From Burkholderia lata (GTDB taxonomy: Bacteria; Pseudomonadota; Gammaproteobacteria; Burkholderiales; Burkholderiaceae), in contig NC_007510.1 in NCBI RefSeq assembly GCF_000012945.1, positions 1,674,001-1,738,000 of the forward strand: a DNA stretch of 64,000 bases, in the 5' to 3' direction. This document shows, piece by piece, positions 35,965 to 44,327 of the stretch; positions within the stretch are counted from its first letter, which is position 1, and each line of letters starts with the position of its first letter. The notes under the pieces are model-generated. The model searched no databases and had not been told where the DNA came from. It was given only the letters and a program-made list of their open reading frames with translations. A program made the translations under genes and the position numbers.

Positions 35965-36708
35965 TCAGCCAGCCTGCTCGACGCTGGTTTCCCATCCGTC
36001 GTATTCCCCTCCAAGCGAACGGACTTCGCGGTTGATTGCGACCGTATGGCCCGTAATGTCGGCCAGTGCCATCGTGCCTTCATGCGAAAACCGTACGGCC
36101 GACTTGCCGTCTTCGGTGGGCGCAACCGACTCGACCGGATAACCTTTCGCTTCGGCCCAGTCCGCGAACTGATGTGCGTCGCTCGGGTCGGGGAAGTACG
36201 CCCAGTGCATCACGCGCCGGCTTACATCGCTGGCGTCGCCTTTCTTCCGCAATTCGTCCAGCACGCGCATGTCGCGCATGATCAGCCAGTCGTCGTCGGT
36301 CGGGTAGAGCGTTTGCCAGTACGCGTCCTTGTCCGGATCGTCCTGGTGCGCGTACTGCAGTGCGTAGGGTGTCTGATCGGCCAGCGCGTCGACAATCTCC
36401 GCCGCTGCCTCTTCGTCGAACGGCACATAGAACAGGAAATCGCGATGGCCGTCGACGGTGATGCGGCCAACTTGCACGCCACCTTTCGCGGCGATCGTGG
36501 CGTCGAGCAGATCCTCGATCGTCGCGAGACCGGCGAATTCGTCGCCGGTCGGCAGGCCTTCCTGCGTCGGATGCGCAAAGGGGACGCGCACGCTGAGCAG
36601 TGACGTGCGCGGATCGCCTTCGGCGATTTCCGCAAAGCTGTGGTTGAAGCTGATGAAAGCCTGATGGTCGCCCATTCTGGCAGGGAAGGTTCCCCAGGCG
36701 TCGGTCAT
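35965..36708 (-). CDS. DUF695-RraB two-domain protein
   Basis: A 247-residue soluble protein. Residues 1-135 match DUF695 (FISFNHSFAEIAEGDPRTSLLSVRVPF, then FLFYVPFDEEAAAEIVDAL). Residues 145-247 match the RraB family (LRKKGDASDVSRRVMHWAYFPDPSDAHQFADWAEAKGYPVESV), whose E. coli member inhibits RNase E by binding its degradosome region. The fused form may therefore affect RNA decay, but this is inference. GGGAGAAACAC precedes the ATG at 36708. Confidence 0.82.
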   Translation of the reverse strand: MTDAWGTFPARMGDHQAFISFNHSFAEIAEGDPRTSLLSVRVPFAHPTQEGLPTGDEFAGLATIEDLLDATIAAKGGVQVGRITVDGHRDFLFYVPFDEEAAAEIVDALADQTPYALQYAHQDDPDKDAYWQTLYPTDDDWLIMRDMRVLDELRKKGDASDVSRRVMHWAYFPDPSDAHQFADWAEAKGYPVESVAPTEDGKSAVRFSHEGTMALADITGHTVAINREVRSLGGEYDGWETSVEQAG

Positions 36709-36794
36709 GTGTTTCTCCCGTGCACGATTGTCTGTTGACGGTTGTAAAGCGTCCCAATGTATCATCGAAAATCGCGTTGGCCGGAGAAGCGCAC

Positions 36795-37178
36795 ATGATC
36801 GCGAGTCTGGGCATCCTGGTGCCGGTCGAAGACGATCGCTTCCGGGCGGTGGTGGATTTCTATCGTTTGGCGCTCGCGCTGCCCGTGCATTCCGAAGGCG
36901 TGTCGGCGGCGGGGAATCCGTGGCATCGCTTTGTCGTGGACGGAGCGACGCTGACCATTCATACGGGCCGTGGTGGCGAGTTTCCGTACCCGGAGTTTCG
37001 ACCGACCGGCCACGGCATTGCGCTGGCCATCGAAGTCGCGCATGTCTCGGAAGCCATTGCGCGACTTGAATCGTGCCGCGTCGGCATCCTGAACGAGTGG
37101 GACTACGGAGACGGCACGATCGCGATTTCCGTGGCGGATCCGGCGGGAAACGTCTGCGAGATCTGGGGCCGTCCGTGA
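36795..37178 (+). CDS. VOC-family protein (glyoxalase/bleomycin resistance fold)
   Basis: A 127-residue VOC protein: LGILVPVEDDRFRAVVDFYRLAL, a central HRFVVDGATLTIHTG, and the closing VADPAGNVCEIWG typical of the fold. Start at 36795 follows GGAG. Substrate unknown. It diverges from the DUF695-RraB gene. Confidence 0.82.
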   Translation: MIASLGILVPVEDDRFRAVVDFYRLALALPVHSEGVSAAGNPWHRFVVDGATLTIHTGRGGEFPYPEFRPTGHGIALAIEVAHVSEAIARLESCRVGILNEWDYGDGTIAISVADPAGNVCEIWGRP

Positions 37179-37224
37179 CCGCGCATCGGGACGGCCGGCG
37201 ACAAAAAATTCGAAGGAGATGCCG

Positions 37225-37533
37225 ATGTCGATGTTTGCGGTGAATGGAGTGCGAATCGATCCGCTCAGCGCGCGTGTGACGCACGTGCGCTGGGCGGCCG
37301 TGAATCCGGCTGACCGGTCGTGGGCGGCGACGCCTAGCGAGGCGCCAGTGGCGGACGTGGCGCGCGCGCTCGCGTCCGGTAACGATGTCCGCGCAATCTT
37401 CTCGGCATCGGACGACACTGCGATCGGGCCCAGGCTGAAACGCGTGCTGTATCGCGATGCATCGGAAGGGATCGAGCTCGACATCGATGCGACGAGCGAG
37501 TCGCGCACGCTGCGTGATCTGCCGCAAATCTGA
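37225..37533 (+). CDS. Hypothetical protein
   Basis: 102 residues. AAGGAG lies six bases before the ATG at 37225. The sequence MSMFAVNGVRIDPLSARVTHVRWAAVNPADRSW and the ending KRVLYRDASEGIELDID suggest a small beta-rich protein. No family that I can name with confidence; it is in the group of small regulators or accessory proteins typical of this region. Confidence 0.62.
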   Translation: MSMFAVNGVRIDPLSARVTHVRWAAVNPADRSWAATPSEAPVADVARALASGNDVRAIFSASDDTAIGPRLKRVLYRDASEGIELDIDATSESRTLRDLPQI

Positions 37534-37741
37534 CCGGCGCGGCATGCGTCAGCGATAGCGGGTGTCGTCGCATGGATGGCGGTGACTGGCCGAACGGCCG
37601 GTCGCACGACGTCGATCGCGAGGAGTAGTATTGGATGATCGTCATGCTGCGTGGGCGGTTGCGCCGAACGGTCTGACGGGGCACGTGGTCTTCAGCGAGC
37701 CCGTTTTACCGGAAGCGAATATCGCAAACGCGTACGAGACC

Positions 37742-37984
37742 ATGTCCAGACTGCTCATCGCCCCGTTGGCATCCGCTTTTTGTCTGGCGCTATCGGCTTG
37801 CCAGACCGCGCCCGAGTCGCCCCCGCTACCGTCGCCCGACACCGCGTCGGCTGCCGCGGCCGTTCCGGCATCGTCGCCGTCCGAGCCGATCCGTGGCGTC
37901 GGCCAGGCGCCTCATCTGGCCGGGCAGAGCCACTGGGCCATCGGTCAATGCACGACCAACGGCACCGTCAAGGTGTGCAACTGA
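37742..37984 (+). CDS. Small predicted lipoprotein
   Basis: 80 residues. Signal peptide MSRLLIAPLASAFCLAL ends in lipobox LSAC. The mature part is Pro/Ser/Ala-rich linker (ESPPLPSPDTASAAAAVPASSPSEP) followed by a short tail with two cysteines (IGQCTTNGTVKVCN), which could form a disulfide. Unknown function. Confidence 0.55.
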   Translation: MSRLLIAPLASAFCLALSACQTAPESPPLPSPDTASAAAAVPASSPSEPIRGVGQAPHLAGQSHWAIGQCTTNGTVKVCN

Positions 37985-38111
37985 ACATGACCGATGGCGA
38001 CGGAGCGTGGCCCATTCCGCGCGGACGAAGGCGCGTTGTCGTGCGTCGATGCTTGCGTTCGTCTATTCCGAACATTTTCGGTCGACAAGCTGTCTGTCTC
38101 GGCGTGTCGGT

Positions 38112-38705
38112 ATGGTGTCCGACCTCGATGAGTCGGTTGTCGTCGATGTGAGCGATCGCGCGATGAACGATGAAGGCGAAACCACCGATTCAGGATGGCA
38201 TGTCGATCCCGTTGCGGGAACCGTCGTCGGCCCGTTGCCGGTGATGCTGGCAGTCGACGGCCGGAGCCTGAAGAGAAGGGCGATTACGTGTGCGGTGCTG
38301 GCCGCCGTGATCCTGTGCGGCTATGCGGCCGCGCCGGCGCTCTGGCCGGTGGCGGCACTGGCCGTGCTGCTGGCGCTGGCGGGGGCCGCCTTCTTCGTGT
38401 CGTCGCGGCGCAGGATGGCGCTGCAGGTCGACGAGACGGGCTTCAGGCTGATCGGGGCCTTACGTGAACAACCCGTCACGCGATGGCGTGACGTCACCGA
38501 ATTCCGGATCATCAGCGTTGCCGGGAATCGCTACATCGGCTACCAGTTTTCGGCGTTTTCATCGCGCACCAGGGTACCCGGTGGCGTGATGCTGCCGATT
38601 ACCGCGTTTGCCGATCTTCCGCTCGATGCAGTGGCCGGATTGCTGGAGGCATGCCGTCGGCAGTTCGGCGTGCCGGACAACGAGGGCGACCGAACGGGCC
38701 GATGA
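38112..38705 (+). CDS. STM3941-like membrane protein with PH-type domain
   Basis: About 197 residues (181 if the ATG at 38163 is used; neither start has a good ribosome-binding site). Two adjacent hydrophobic helices (AITCAVLAAVILCGYAA and LWPVAALAVLLALAGAAFFV) are followed by a PH-like domain (MALQVDETGFRLIGALREQPVTRWRDVTEFRI). This layout is that of proteins annotated STM3941 family. Function unknown. Confidence 0.6.
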   Translation: MVSDLDESVVVDVSDRAMNDEGETTDSGWHVDPVAGTVVGPLPVMLAVDGRSLKRRAITCAVLAAVILCGYAAAPALWPVAALAVLLALAGAAFFVSSRRRMALQVDETGFRLIGALREQPVTRWRDVTEFRIISVAGNRYIGYQFSAFSSRTRVPGGVMLPITAFADLPLDAVAGLLEACRRQFGVPDNEGDRTGR

Positions 38706-38867
38706 CGCCCGATGCAAGGAGCCGCCGCTCGCCGATACCCGAGACAACAAAAAAATGTCGGGCGCCGTGTCGATTTCCGCCGGGTTCGTCCGTCGTAGCA
38801 TCGGAGGCGTGCGCATCGCGCGTCCGTCCCGATTCCGATACGACAATCGACCGAAGGAGCGATACCC

Positions 38868-39341
38868 ATGTCCACGTCCGTCAAACCGATCCCGGAAGGG
38901 ATGCGCACGCTGACGCCGCACCTGATCTGCGCCGGCGCAACAGCCGCCATCGACTTCTACAAGCGCGCGTTCAATGCGAGCGAACAGTTTCGCCTGGCGA
39001 TGCCCGACGGCCGGCTCGCGCACGCGTGCCTCGTGATTGGCGATTCGACACTGATGCTGGTGGATGAAATGCCGGAGCACGGCGCGTTCGGGCCGAAGGC
39101 ACTGAAAGGCACGCCGGTCTGCCTGCACCTGTACGTGCCGGACACCGACGCGGCGATCGCGAAGGCGGTCGAGGCCGGTGCGACGGTCACGATTCCGGCC
39201 GCCGACATGTTCTGGGGCGATCGTTACGGGCAGGTCGAGGATCCGTTCGGCCATCGCTGGTCGCTCGCGACGCACCAGCGCGACCTGACGCCCGAGCAGA
39301 TCGCGGAGGCCATGGCCAGCGCGCCGCCGTGCGGAAGCTGA
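38868..39341 (+). CDS. VOC-family protein, PhnB-like
   Basis: A 157-residue protein of the PhnB/glyoxalase type: TPHLICAGATAAIDFYKRAFNASEQFRL, HACLVIGDSTLMLVDE, and DRYGQVEDPFGHRWSLATH at the end. AAGGAG precedes the ATG. Substrate unknown; related proteins are antibiotic-resistance-like or 3-demethylubiquinone-methyltransferase-like VOC members. Confidence 0.88.
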   Translation: MSTSVKPIPEGMRTLTPHLICAGATAAIDFYKRAFNASEQFRLAMPDGRLAHACLVIGDSTLMLVDEMPEHGAFGPKALKGTPVCLHLYVPDTDAAIAKAVEAGATVTIPAADMFWGDRYGQVEDPFGHRWSLATHQRDLTPEQIAEAMASAPPCGS

Positions 39342-39407
39342 CGCAACCACGCAAGCGCAGTTGAACGGCCGGGCGGCGGCACGCGCCTGCGCCCGGTCCG
39401 CCCGCGC

Positions 39408-40379
39408 TTACGCGCCGGCCGTCTTGCCGCGCTGCTTGTCCTCGTACATCCGTTGATCGGCCGATGCGAGCAGGTCGGCCACGTCGCGATGGTGCGCGGG
39501 ATCGTAGTCGACGTGCCCGACGCTGAACCGGATGTCATAGCCGCGTGCATCGGCCGCGTTGCGCCGCGCGAGCGCCTGCTTCACGCGTTCGACCGGCTCG
39601 GCAACGTCGCCCGGATCGGTGGCGCTCAGCAGCACGACGAACTCGTCGCCGCCAAGCCGTGCGATCACGTCGCTGTCGCGCAGCGCGCCCGTCAACGTAT
39701 CGGCGAATGCCTTGAGCGCATGGTCGCCTTCGGCGTGGCCGAAGCGGTCGTTGATCGACTTGAAATCGTTCAGGTCGAAAAACAGCAACGCCGCGTGACG
39801 GTCAAGGCGATCGCACAGGCTCAGCACGTGGCGGGCCAGGATCTCGAAGCCGCGCCGGTTGGTCAGTTGCGTGAGCTCGTCGGTGGTCGCGAAATGCAGC
39901 GCCGCGATCTCGCGCTCGGTCATGTGAGCGAGATCGCCGAGCAGCGCGAGTTCGTCGGGTTCGAGCGAGCGCGGCCGCGTGTCGATCAGGCACAGCGTGC
40001 CGATGGGTGCGCCGTTCGGCGCCGTAAGCGGTCGGCCCGCGTAGAAGCGGATGCCGGGCGCACCGGTGACGAGCGGGTTGTCGTGGAAGCGATTGTCGTT
40101 CAGCGCATCCTGGATCACCATCGTATTGCCCTCGAGCAATGCATGGGAGCAGAACGACACGTCGCGCGACGTTTGCGTGACGTCGAGCCCGGCGTGGCTC
40201 TTGAACCACTGGCGATCGTCGTCGACGAGGCTGACGAGTGCGATCGGTACGTCGAACAGCCTGCGCGCGAGACGCGTCAGGCGATCGAAGCGCTCTTCGG
40301 GCGGCGTGTCGAGGATCGAGAGCGAATGAAGCGTATCGAGCCGGGCCGCCTCGTCGGCCGGTTTCGGTGCGATTTGCAT
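39408..40379 (-). CDS. GAF-GGDEF diguanylate cyclase
   Basis: A 323-residue soluble signalling enzyme. Residues about 15-160 form a GAF domain (ERFDRLTRLARRLFDVPIALVSLVD, FCSHALLEGNTMVIQDAL). Residues about 165-320 form the GGDEF domain with intact active site RLGGDEFVVLL and the inhibitory RxxD site (RDSD) five residues before it. It should make cyclic di-GMP from GTP, with product inhibition. The GAF ligand is unknown. It has no membrane segment, so it senses a cytoplasmic cue. Confidence 0.9.
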   Translation of the reverse strand: MQIAPKPADEAARLDTLHSLSILDTPPEERFDRLTRLARRLFDVPIALVSLVDDDRQWFKSHAGLDVTQTSRDVSFCSHALLEGNTMVIQDALNDNRFHDNPLVTGAPGIRFYAGRPLTAPNGAPIGTLCLIDTRPRSLEPDELALLGDLAHMTEREIAALHFATTDELTQLTNRRGFEILARHVLSLCDRLDRHAALLFFDLNDFKSINDRFGHAEGDHALKAFADTLTGALRDSDVIARLGGDEFVVLLSATDPGDVAEPVERVKQALARRNAADARGYDIRFSVGHVDYDPAHHRDVADLLASADQRMYEDKQRGKTAGA

Positions 40380-40643
40380 GGGCCTTGTCTTTTGTCCCGG
40401 CTGCGAGGCCGGTCACGGGATCGTATGTCGGACAGTATCGCGCATTGTTCGGCGCATCGCCACGTTGCAAATCTGCCGACGCGTGGTTTCGGTCCGATAC
40501 GGATCGATGCAGATGGGGTGAGAAGCGGGCGCCATGGGGGCGCGTTTCACCCCGATGCGCAATCGGATGCGCGATGCCTCAAGGTGCCCGGCGCAGTGCC
40601 GTAAACAGGGCGAGTCCATTTCTTCATCGCTTCCCATCGCACC

Positions 40644-40871
40644 ATGGTTCGATTTTTGTACGCGGGTTATCTCGCGTTTGCGCTGTATCTTCTTTATCCG
40701 ATGGTTCAGAACACGCTGGCACTCGGCGTCGTTTGTGTGAGCAGCGCGCTGCCCAGCGGCGCTAGCGGCTTGTCGACGTCTTCGGCAAGCGGCGCGAGCG
40801 GGCAGGCGACTCGTTGTGCGCCGACGACGCATGCCGGTGCAGCGACCGGGCGGACGCCCGACATCCATTGA
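40644..40871 (+). CDS. Possible small membrane protein
   Basis: 75 residues with one hydrophobic helix (FLYAGYLAFALYLLYPMVQNTLALGVVCV) and a Ser/Gly/Ala-rich tail. No good ribosome-binding site. Could be spurious; kept at low confidence because the helix is well formed. Confidence 0.3.
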   Translation: MVRFLYAGYLAFALYLLYPMVQNTLALGVVCVSSALPSGASGLSTSSASGASGQATRCAPTTHAGAATGRTPDIH

Positions 40872-40979
40872 TGTGCGACGGCGCGCTGGCCATTTGGCCG
40901 AATTGAACTTCTCGCCATGCTCGCCGATCATCAGCAACACGGCGGATCGAACACGGAAGCGTGCGCCGCGTGGTGTGCG

Positions 40980-41603
40980 TCAGTAGCTGGAGCGGTACGG
41001 CGTGCCCTGGTCGAAACGGCTTTGCCAGTGCGTGAGATAACGCGACGCGAGTTGCGGGTTGTTCCACACCACGACGACGTTCTCGGAATTGCGGCTGGCC
41101 GCCGACGCACTGTAGTTGAACGAACCCGTTTCGACGTGCTCGGCGTCGATCACGAGGTACTTGTCGTGATGGATCGCGTAGGCGTCGATCGTGCGCGTCG
41201 GGATACCTGCGTTGACGAGCAGGTTCAACGCCTGCTTGCTGCTCTTTGCACGATTACCCTTGTCGTCGACGACCACCGCGACATTCACGCCGCGTCGCTT
41301 GGCGGCGAGCAGTGCGCGCGTGACAGGCGGCGACGTGAACGAATAGGCGGCGACGCGGATCGAGCTGCGCGCGGCGCCGATCGCTTTCAGCACGAGCGCT
41401 TCGGCACCGCCGTCGGGCGAAAATGCCGATTCGACGACCTGTGTCGCGGGTGCTTCGTGAGTGGGGGCCGGCAGCCAACGCGACACGAAGTCGATCGCCT
41501 GCTGGAGCAGCGATTCACTTTGCGTCTTGCCGAAGGCGGCGAACGGAGTGGCGAGCAGGGAGGCGGCGAGACAGGCAGCGGCGAGGCGATTGCGCGACAA
41601 CAT
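40980..41603 (-). CDS. Phospholipase D-family nuclease (Nuc/EndA type)
   Basis: 207 residues with a signal peptide (LSRNRLAAACLAASLLATPFAAFG), so exported. A single HKD motif IHHDKYLVIDAEHVETGSFNYS contains His, Lys and Asp in the right order. Proteins with one HKD motif act as dimers and cleave DNA or lipids without metal. I take the ATG at 41603 because the open frame before it adds residues without signal-peptide sense. Confidence 0.85.
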   Translation of the reverse strand: MLSRNRLAAACLAASLLATPFAAFGKTQSESLLQQAIDFVSRWLPAPTHEAPATQVVESAFSPDGGAEALVLKAIGAARSSIRVAAYSFTSPPVTRALLAAKRRGVNVAVVVDDKGNRAKSSKQALNLLVNAGIPTRTIDAYAIHHDKYLVIDAEHVETGSFNYSASAASRNSENVVVVWNNPQLASRYLTHWQSRFDQGTPYRSSY

Positions 41604-41945
41604 CTTGGACAGCGAACAATTTCGAGACAGCGGGCCGTGAGTGTAACGCAGACGTGGCGGGCCGGTCACGTGTCGATGAGACGGAATGACTGATCGCGAT
41701 GCCCGGCGATGGCAGAGGCGGTGACGCAAAGTTGCGTTGTGCGGTATCCGAATGCGTGATCGGCTTTATTAGCGGATGGGGGTGAAAGCAGTGCGCGATT
41801 GCGCGTGCGGCGGTGGCGGAATAGCCGGTGTGCAAGCTATGTGCGAGTGCAGCGGGGTGGGCTCGATGCGGCCCACGACAACTGCGCGAGCGCGACTAAC
41901 GATCCGTGCGCGTCGCGCGTTCGTTCACGCATGCACGACGCTGCG
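41604..41945. other. Spacer between hxlR-type and PLD genes
   Basis: 342 bp between two minus-strand genes; no coding signal. A promoter for the PLD gene is expected here but not identifiable. Confidence 0.4.
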
Positions 41946-42434
41946 TCAATCCTCGTCCGCGGGTGCCCCGGCTGCGTCGGCTGCGATCCACCCGGGGCCA
42001 CGCTCCGGCTGCACGTCACGGGCGTCGAGCGGTTCGCCGCACGCCGAGCATACGGTGACCGCATGCATCAGATGGCCGCAAGTGCGGTGACGCAACTGCA
42101 CCGGTGGCCCCTGGCCGTCGTCTTTCCAGCGGTCGCCCCACGCCGTCAGCGCGAGCAGGGTCGGGTAGAGGTCGAGGCCCTTGTCCGTCAGCCGATATTC
42201 GAAACGCGGTGGGCGCTCCTGATACGCGTGCTTGACCAGCACGCCTTCGTCGACGAGCCGCGTGAGCCGCTCGGCCAGCACATGGCGTGTGAGGCCAAGC
42301 TGGGTCTGGAACGCGTCGAAGCGGCGGCAGCCGAGGAACGCGTTGCGGAGGATCAGCATCGTCCAGCGGTCGCCAAGCACGGCGAGCGTACGCGCGATCG
42401 AACAGTTCAGCGTGCCGATGTCATCCCATTTCAT
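41946..42434 (-). CDS. HxlR-family transcriptional regulator with C-terminal zinc ribbon
   Basis: 162 residues. The HxlR winged helix is WTMLILRNAFLGCRRFDAFQTQLGLTRHVLAERLTRLVDEGVLVKHAYQERP, residues about 24-75. The C-terminal CGHLMHAVTVCSACGEPL has a CxxC plus upstream Cys-His, a probable zinc site that many HxlR proteins lack. It is divergent from a thioesterase gene, and the spacer carries two inverted repeats; it probably represses both promoters. Confidence 0.88.
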   Translation of the reverse strand: MKWDDIGTLNCSIARTLAVLGDRWTMLILRNAFLGCRRFDAFQTQLGLTRHVLAERLTRLVDEGVLVKHAYQERPPRFEYRLTDKGLDLYPTLLALTAWGDRWKDDGQGPPVQLRHRTCGHLMHAVTVCSACGEPLDARDVQPERGPGWIAADAAGAPADED

Positions 42435-42476
42435 CGTCGAGTGTCTTGCCTCTCTTGCGGCGGTTCAGCGAAATAG

Positions 42477-42497
42477 CGGGTTCGATTATAGAACCCG
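42477..42497 (-). promoter_or_regulatory. Operator-like repeat over the hxlR-type -10 box
   Basis: CGGGTTC and GAACCCG are perfect 7-bp arms; the spacer includes TATAAT read on the minus strand (42485-42490). A regulator bound here would block the promoter of the HxlR gene. Confidence 0.6.
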
Positions 42498-42524
42498 CCT
42501 TCGGTTGCAACGGGCCCGGCCACG

Positions 42525-42571
42525 TTGACAAGCGCCAGCATCGTTGTCAATAATGAGTTCCAATTTGGAAC
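42525..42571 (+). promoter_or_regulatory. Promoter and operator of the thioesterase gene
   Basis: TTGACA (42525-42530) and AATAAT (42549-42554), 18 bp apart. GTTCCAATTTGGAAC, a perfect palindrome at 42557-42571, covers the expected start of transcription. It is the most likely binding site for the divergent HxlR protein. Confidence 0.68.
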
Positions 42572-42612
42572 TTACTAGCGCGGCGACGCGCTTTCAACCC
42601 GGAGACAACCCG

Positions 42613-43050
42613 ATGAACCCGCTTTCCCTGTCTGGTCTCGATCTGCTGCGCGCAGCGGTATCGGGTGAGGCGCCGCTCGCGTCGATTTCCGAGACGATCC
42701 CGATGCGTCCGCTCGACGTCGAGCTTGGTTATGTGAAGTTTTCGGCGCGGGCGGACGGCCGGCATCTGAATCCGCTCGGCGGCGTGCACGGCGGGTTCGC
42801 CGCGACGGTGCTCGATTCGGTCACGGGGTGCGCGGTGCATTCGATGCTGGATGCGGGCGTCGGCTACGGTACGGTCGATCTGCATGTGAAGATGCTGCGG
42901 CCCGTGCCGCGCGATGTCGACCTGGTCGCGGAAGGGCGCGTGATCCACCTGTCGCGTTCGCTGGGTGTCGCGGAGGGCACGTTGAAGACCGCGGACGACA
43001 AGATCGTCGCGCATGCGTCGGCGACCTGCTTCATCCAGCGGCCGCAGTAA
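42613..43050 (+). CDS. PaaI-family thioesterase
   Basis: 145 residues, single hot-dog domain. NPLGGVHGGFAATVLDSVTGCAVH contains the family HGG motif and catalytic Asp, with YGTVDLHVKMLRPV following. It hydrolyses an acyl-CoA, possibly an aromatic one. GGAGA precedes the ATG at 42613. Divergent from the HxlR regulator. Confidence 0.87.
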   Translation: MNPLSLSGLDLLRAAVSGEAPLASISETIPMRPLDVELGYVKFSARADGRHLNPLGGVHGGFAATVLDSVTGCAVHSMLDAGVGYGTVDLHVKMLRPVPRDVDLVAEGRVIHLSRSLGVAEGTLKTADDKIVAHASATCFIQRPQ

Positions 43051-43197
43051 CGGCGGGCGGCGGCGTCATCGTCCGGGGCGGTGCGTGAGCCTCCTCGCCG
43101 GTGTCGAAGGCCGCCTGTAAGCGTATGCGGCGCGTGTCTGAAGCGGCCGCTTCAATGTGATAGCGTTCCTGCTTTCCACCGACGCGACAGGAACAGC

Positions 43198-44250
43198 ATG
43201 GAATACCGCACACTTGGCGATTCAGGCATCGAGGTCAGCCTGATCGGCCTGGGCACGATGACGTGGGGCGAGCAGAATTCGGAGCGCGATGCGCACGAGC
43301 AGATCGACTACGCGATCGGGCAGGGCGTGACGCTGATCGATGCCGCGGAGATGTATCCGGTGCCGCCGAAGCCCGATACGCAGGGGCGCACCGAGGAGTA
43401 CATCGGCACCTGGCTCGCGCAGCATCGCGCGCAGCGCGAGCGTATCGTGCTCGCGACGAAAATCGCGGGGCCGGCGCGGCAGCCGCACAATCCGCGCCAT
43501 ATTCGCGGCGAAGGCAACCAGTTCGACCGCAAGAACCTGACCGAAGCGCTCGACGGCAGCCTCAAGCGCCTGCAGACCGACTACGTCGATCTCTACCAGT
43601 TGCACTGGCCCGATCGCAGCACGACGACGTTCGGCCGTCCCGCCTATCCGTGGGTCGACGATACCTATACGGTGCCGATCGAGGAAACCCTCGGCGTGCT
43701 CGCGGAATTCGTGAAGGCCGGCAAGGTGCGCGCGATCGGCGTGTCGAACGAAACGCCGTGGGGCGTCGCGCAGTTCCTGCACGCGGCCGAGAAGCTCGGG
43801 CTGCCGCGTATCGCGAGCATCCAGAATCCGTACAGCCTGCTGAACCGCACGTTCGAAAACGGCCTGTCGGAATTCTCGCATCGCGACGGCGTCGGTCTGC
43901 TCGCGTATTCGCCGCTTGCGTTCGGCTGGCTGTCCGGCAAGTACGAGAACGGCGCGCGTCCGGCCGGCGCACGCATCACGTTGTTCGAACGCTTCCAGCG
44001 TTACAGCAAGCCGCAGGCCGTCGAGGCGACGTCGCGCTATGTCGCGCTCGCACGGCGTCACGGGCTGTCGCCCGCGCAGCTCGCGCTGGCGTTCGTCAAC
44101 AGCCGGCCGTTCACGCACAGCAACCTGGTCGGGGCGACGTCGCTCGAGCAGTTGAAGGAGAACATCGGCAGCATCGACGTGAAGCTGTCCGACGAGATCC
44201 TCGCCGAGATCGACGCGCTGCACGAACTGCAGCCGAACCCTGCGCCGTAA
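43198..44250 (+). CDS. Aldo/keto reductase (Tas family)
   Basis: A 350-residue NADPH-dependent reductase. Catalytic residues are visible in VTLIDAAEMYPVPP (Asp, Tyr), LATKI (Lys) and YQLHWPDRS (His), and the cofactor loop is GATSLEQLKENI. The extra EEYIGTWLAQH and QPHNPRHIRGEG insertion fits E. coli Tas. Physiological substrate unknown. AGGA precedes the ATG at 43198. Confidence 0.9.
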   Translation: MEYRTLGDSGIEVSLIGLGTMTWGEQNSERDAHEQIDYAIGQGVTLIDAAEMYPVPPKPDTQGRTEEYIGTWLAQHRAQRERIVLATKIAGPARQPHNPRHIRGEGNQFDRKNLTEALDGSLKRLQTDYVDLYQLHWPDRSTTTFGRPAYPWVDDTYTVPIEETLGVLAEFVKAGKVRAIGVSNETPWGVAQFLHAAEKLGLPRIASIQNPYSLLNRTFENGLSEFSHRDGVGLLAYSPLAFGWLSGKYENGARPAGARITLFERFQRYSKPQAVEATSRYVALARRHGLSPAQLALAFVNSRPFTHSNLVGATSLEQLKENIGSIDVKLSDEILAEIDALHELQPNPAP

Positions 44251-44327
44251 ATGACGCGCGGCCCGCGCGGCAGCGATGCCGCGACGGGCCGCACCGGCGG
44301 CGCATCGCCGCGCCGTCGTTTCTTCCG

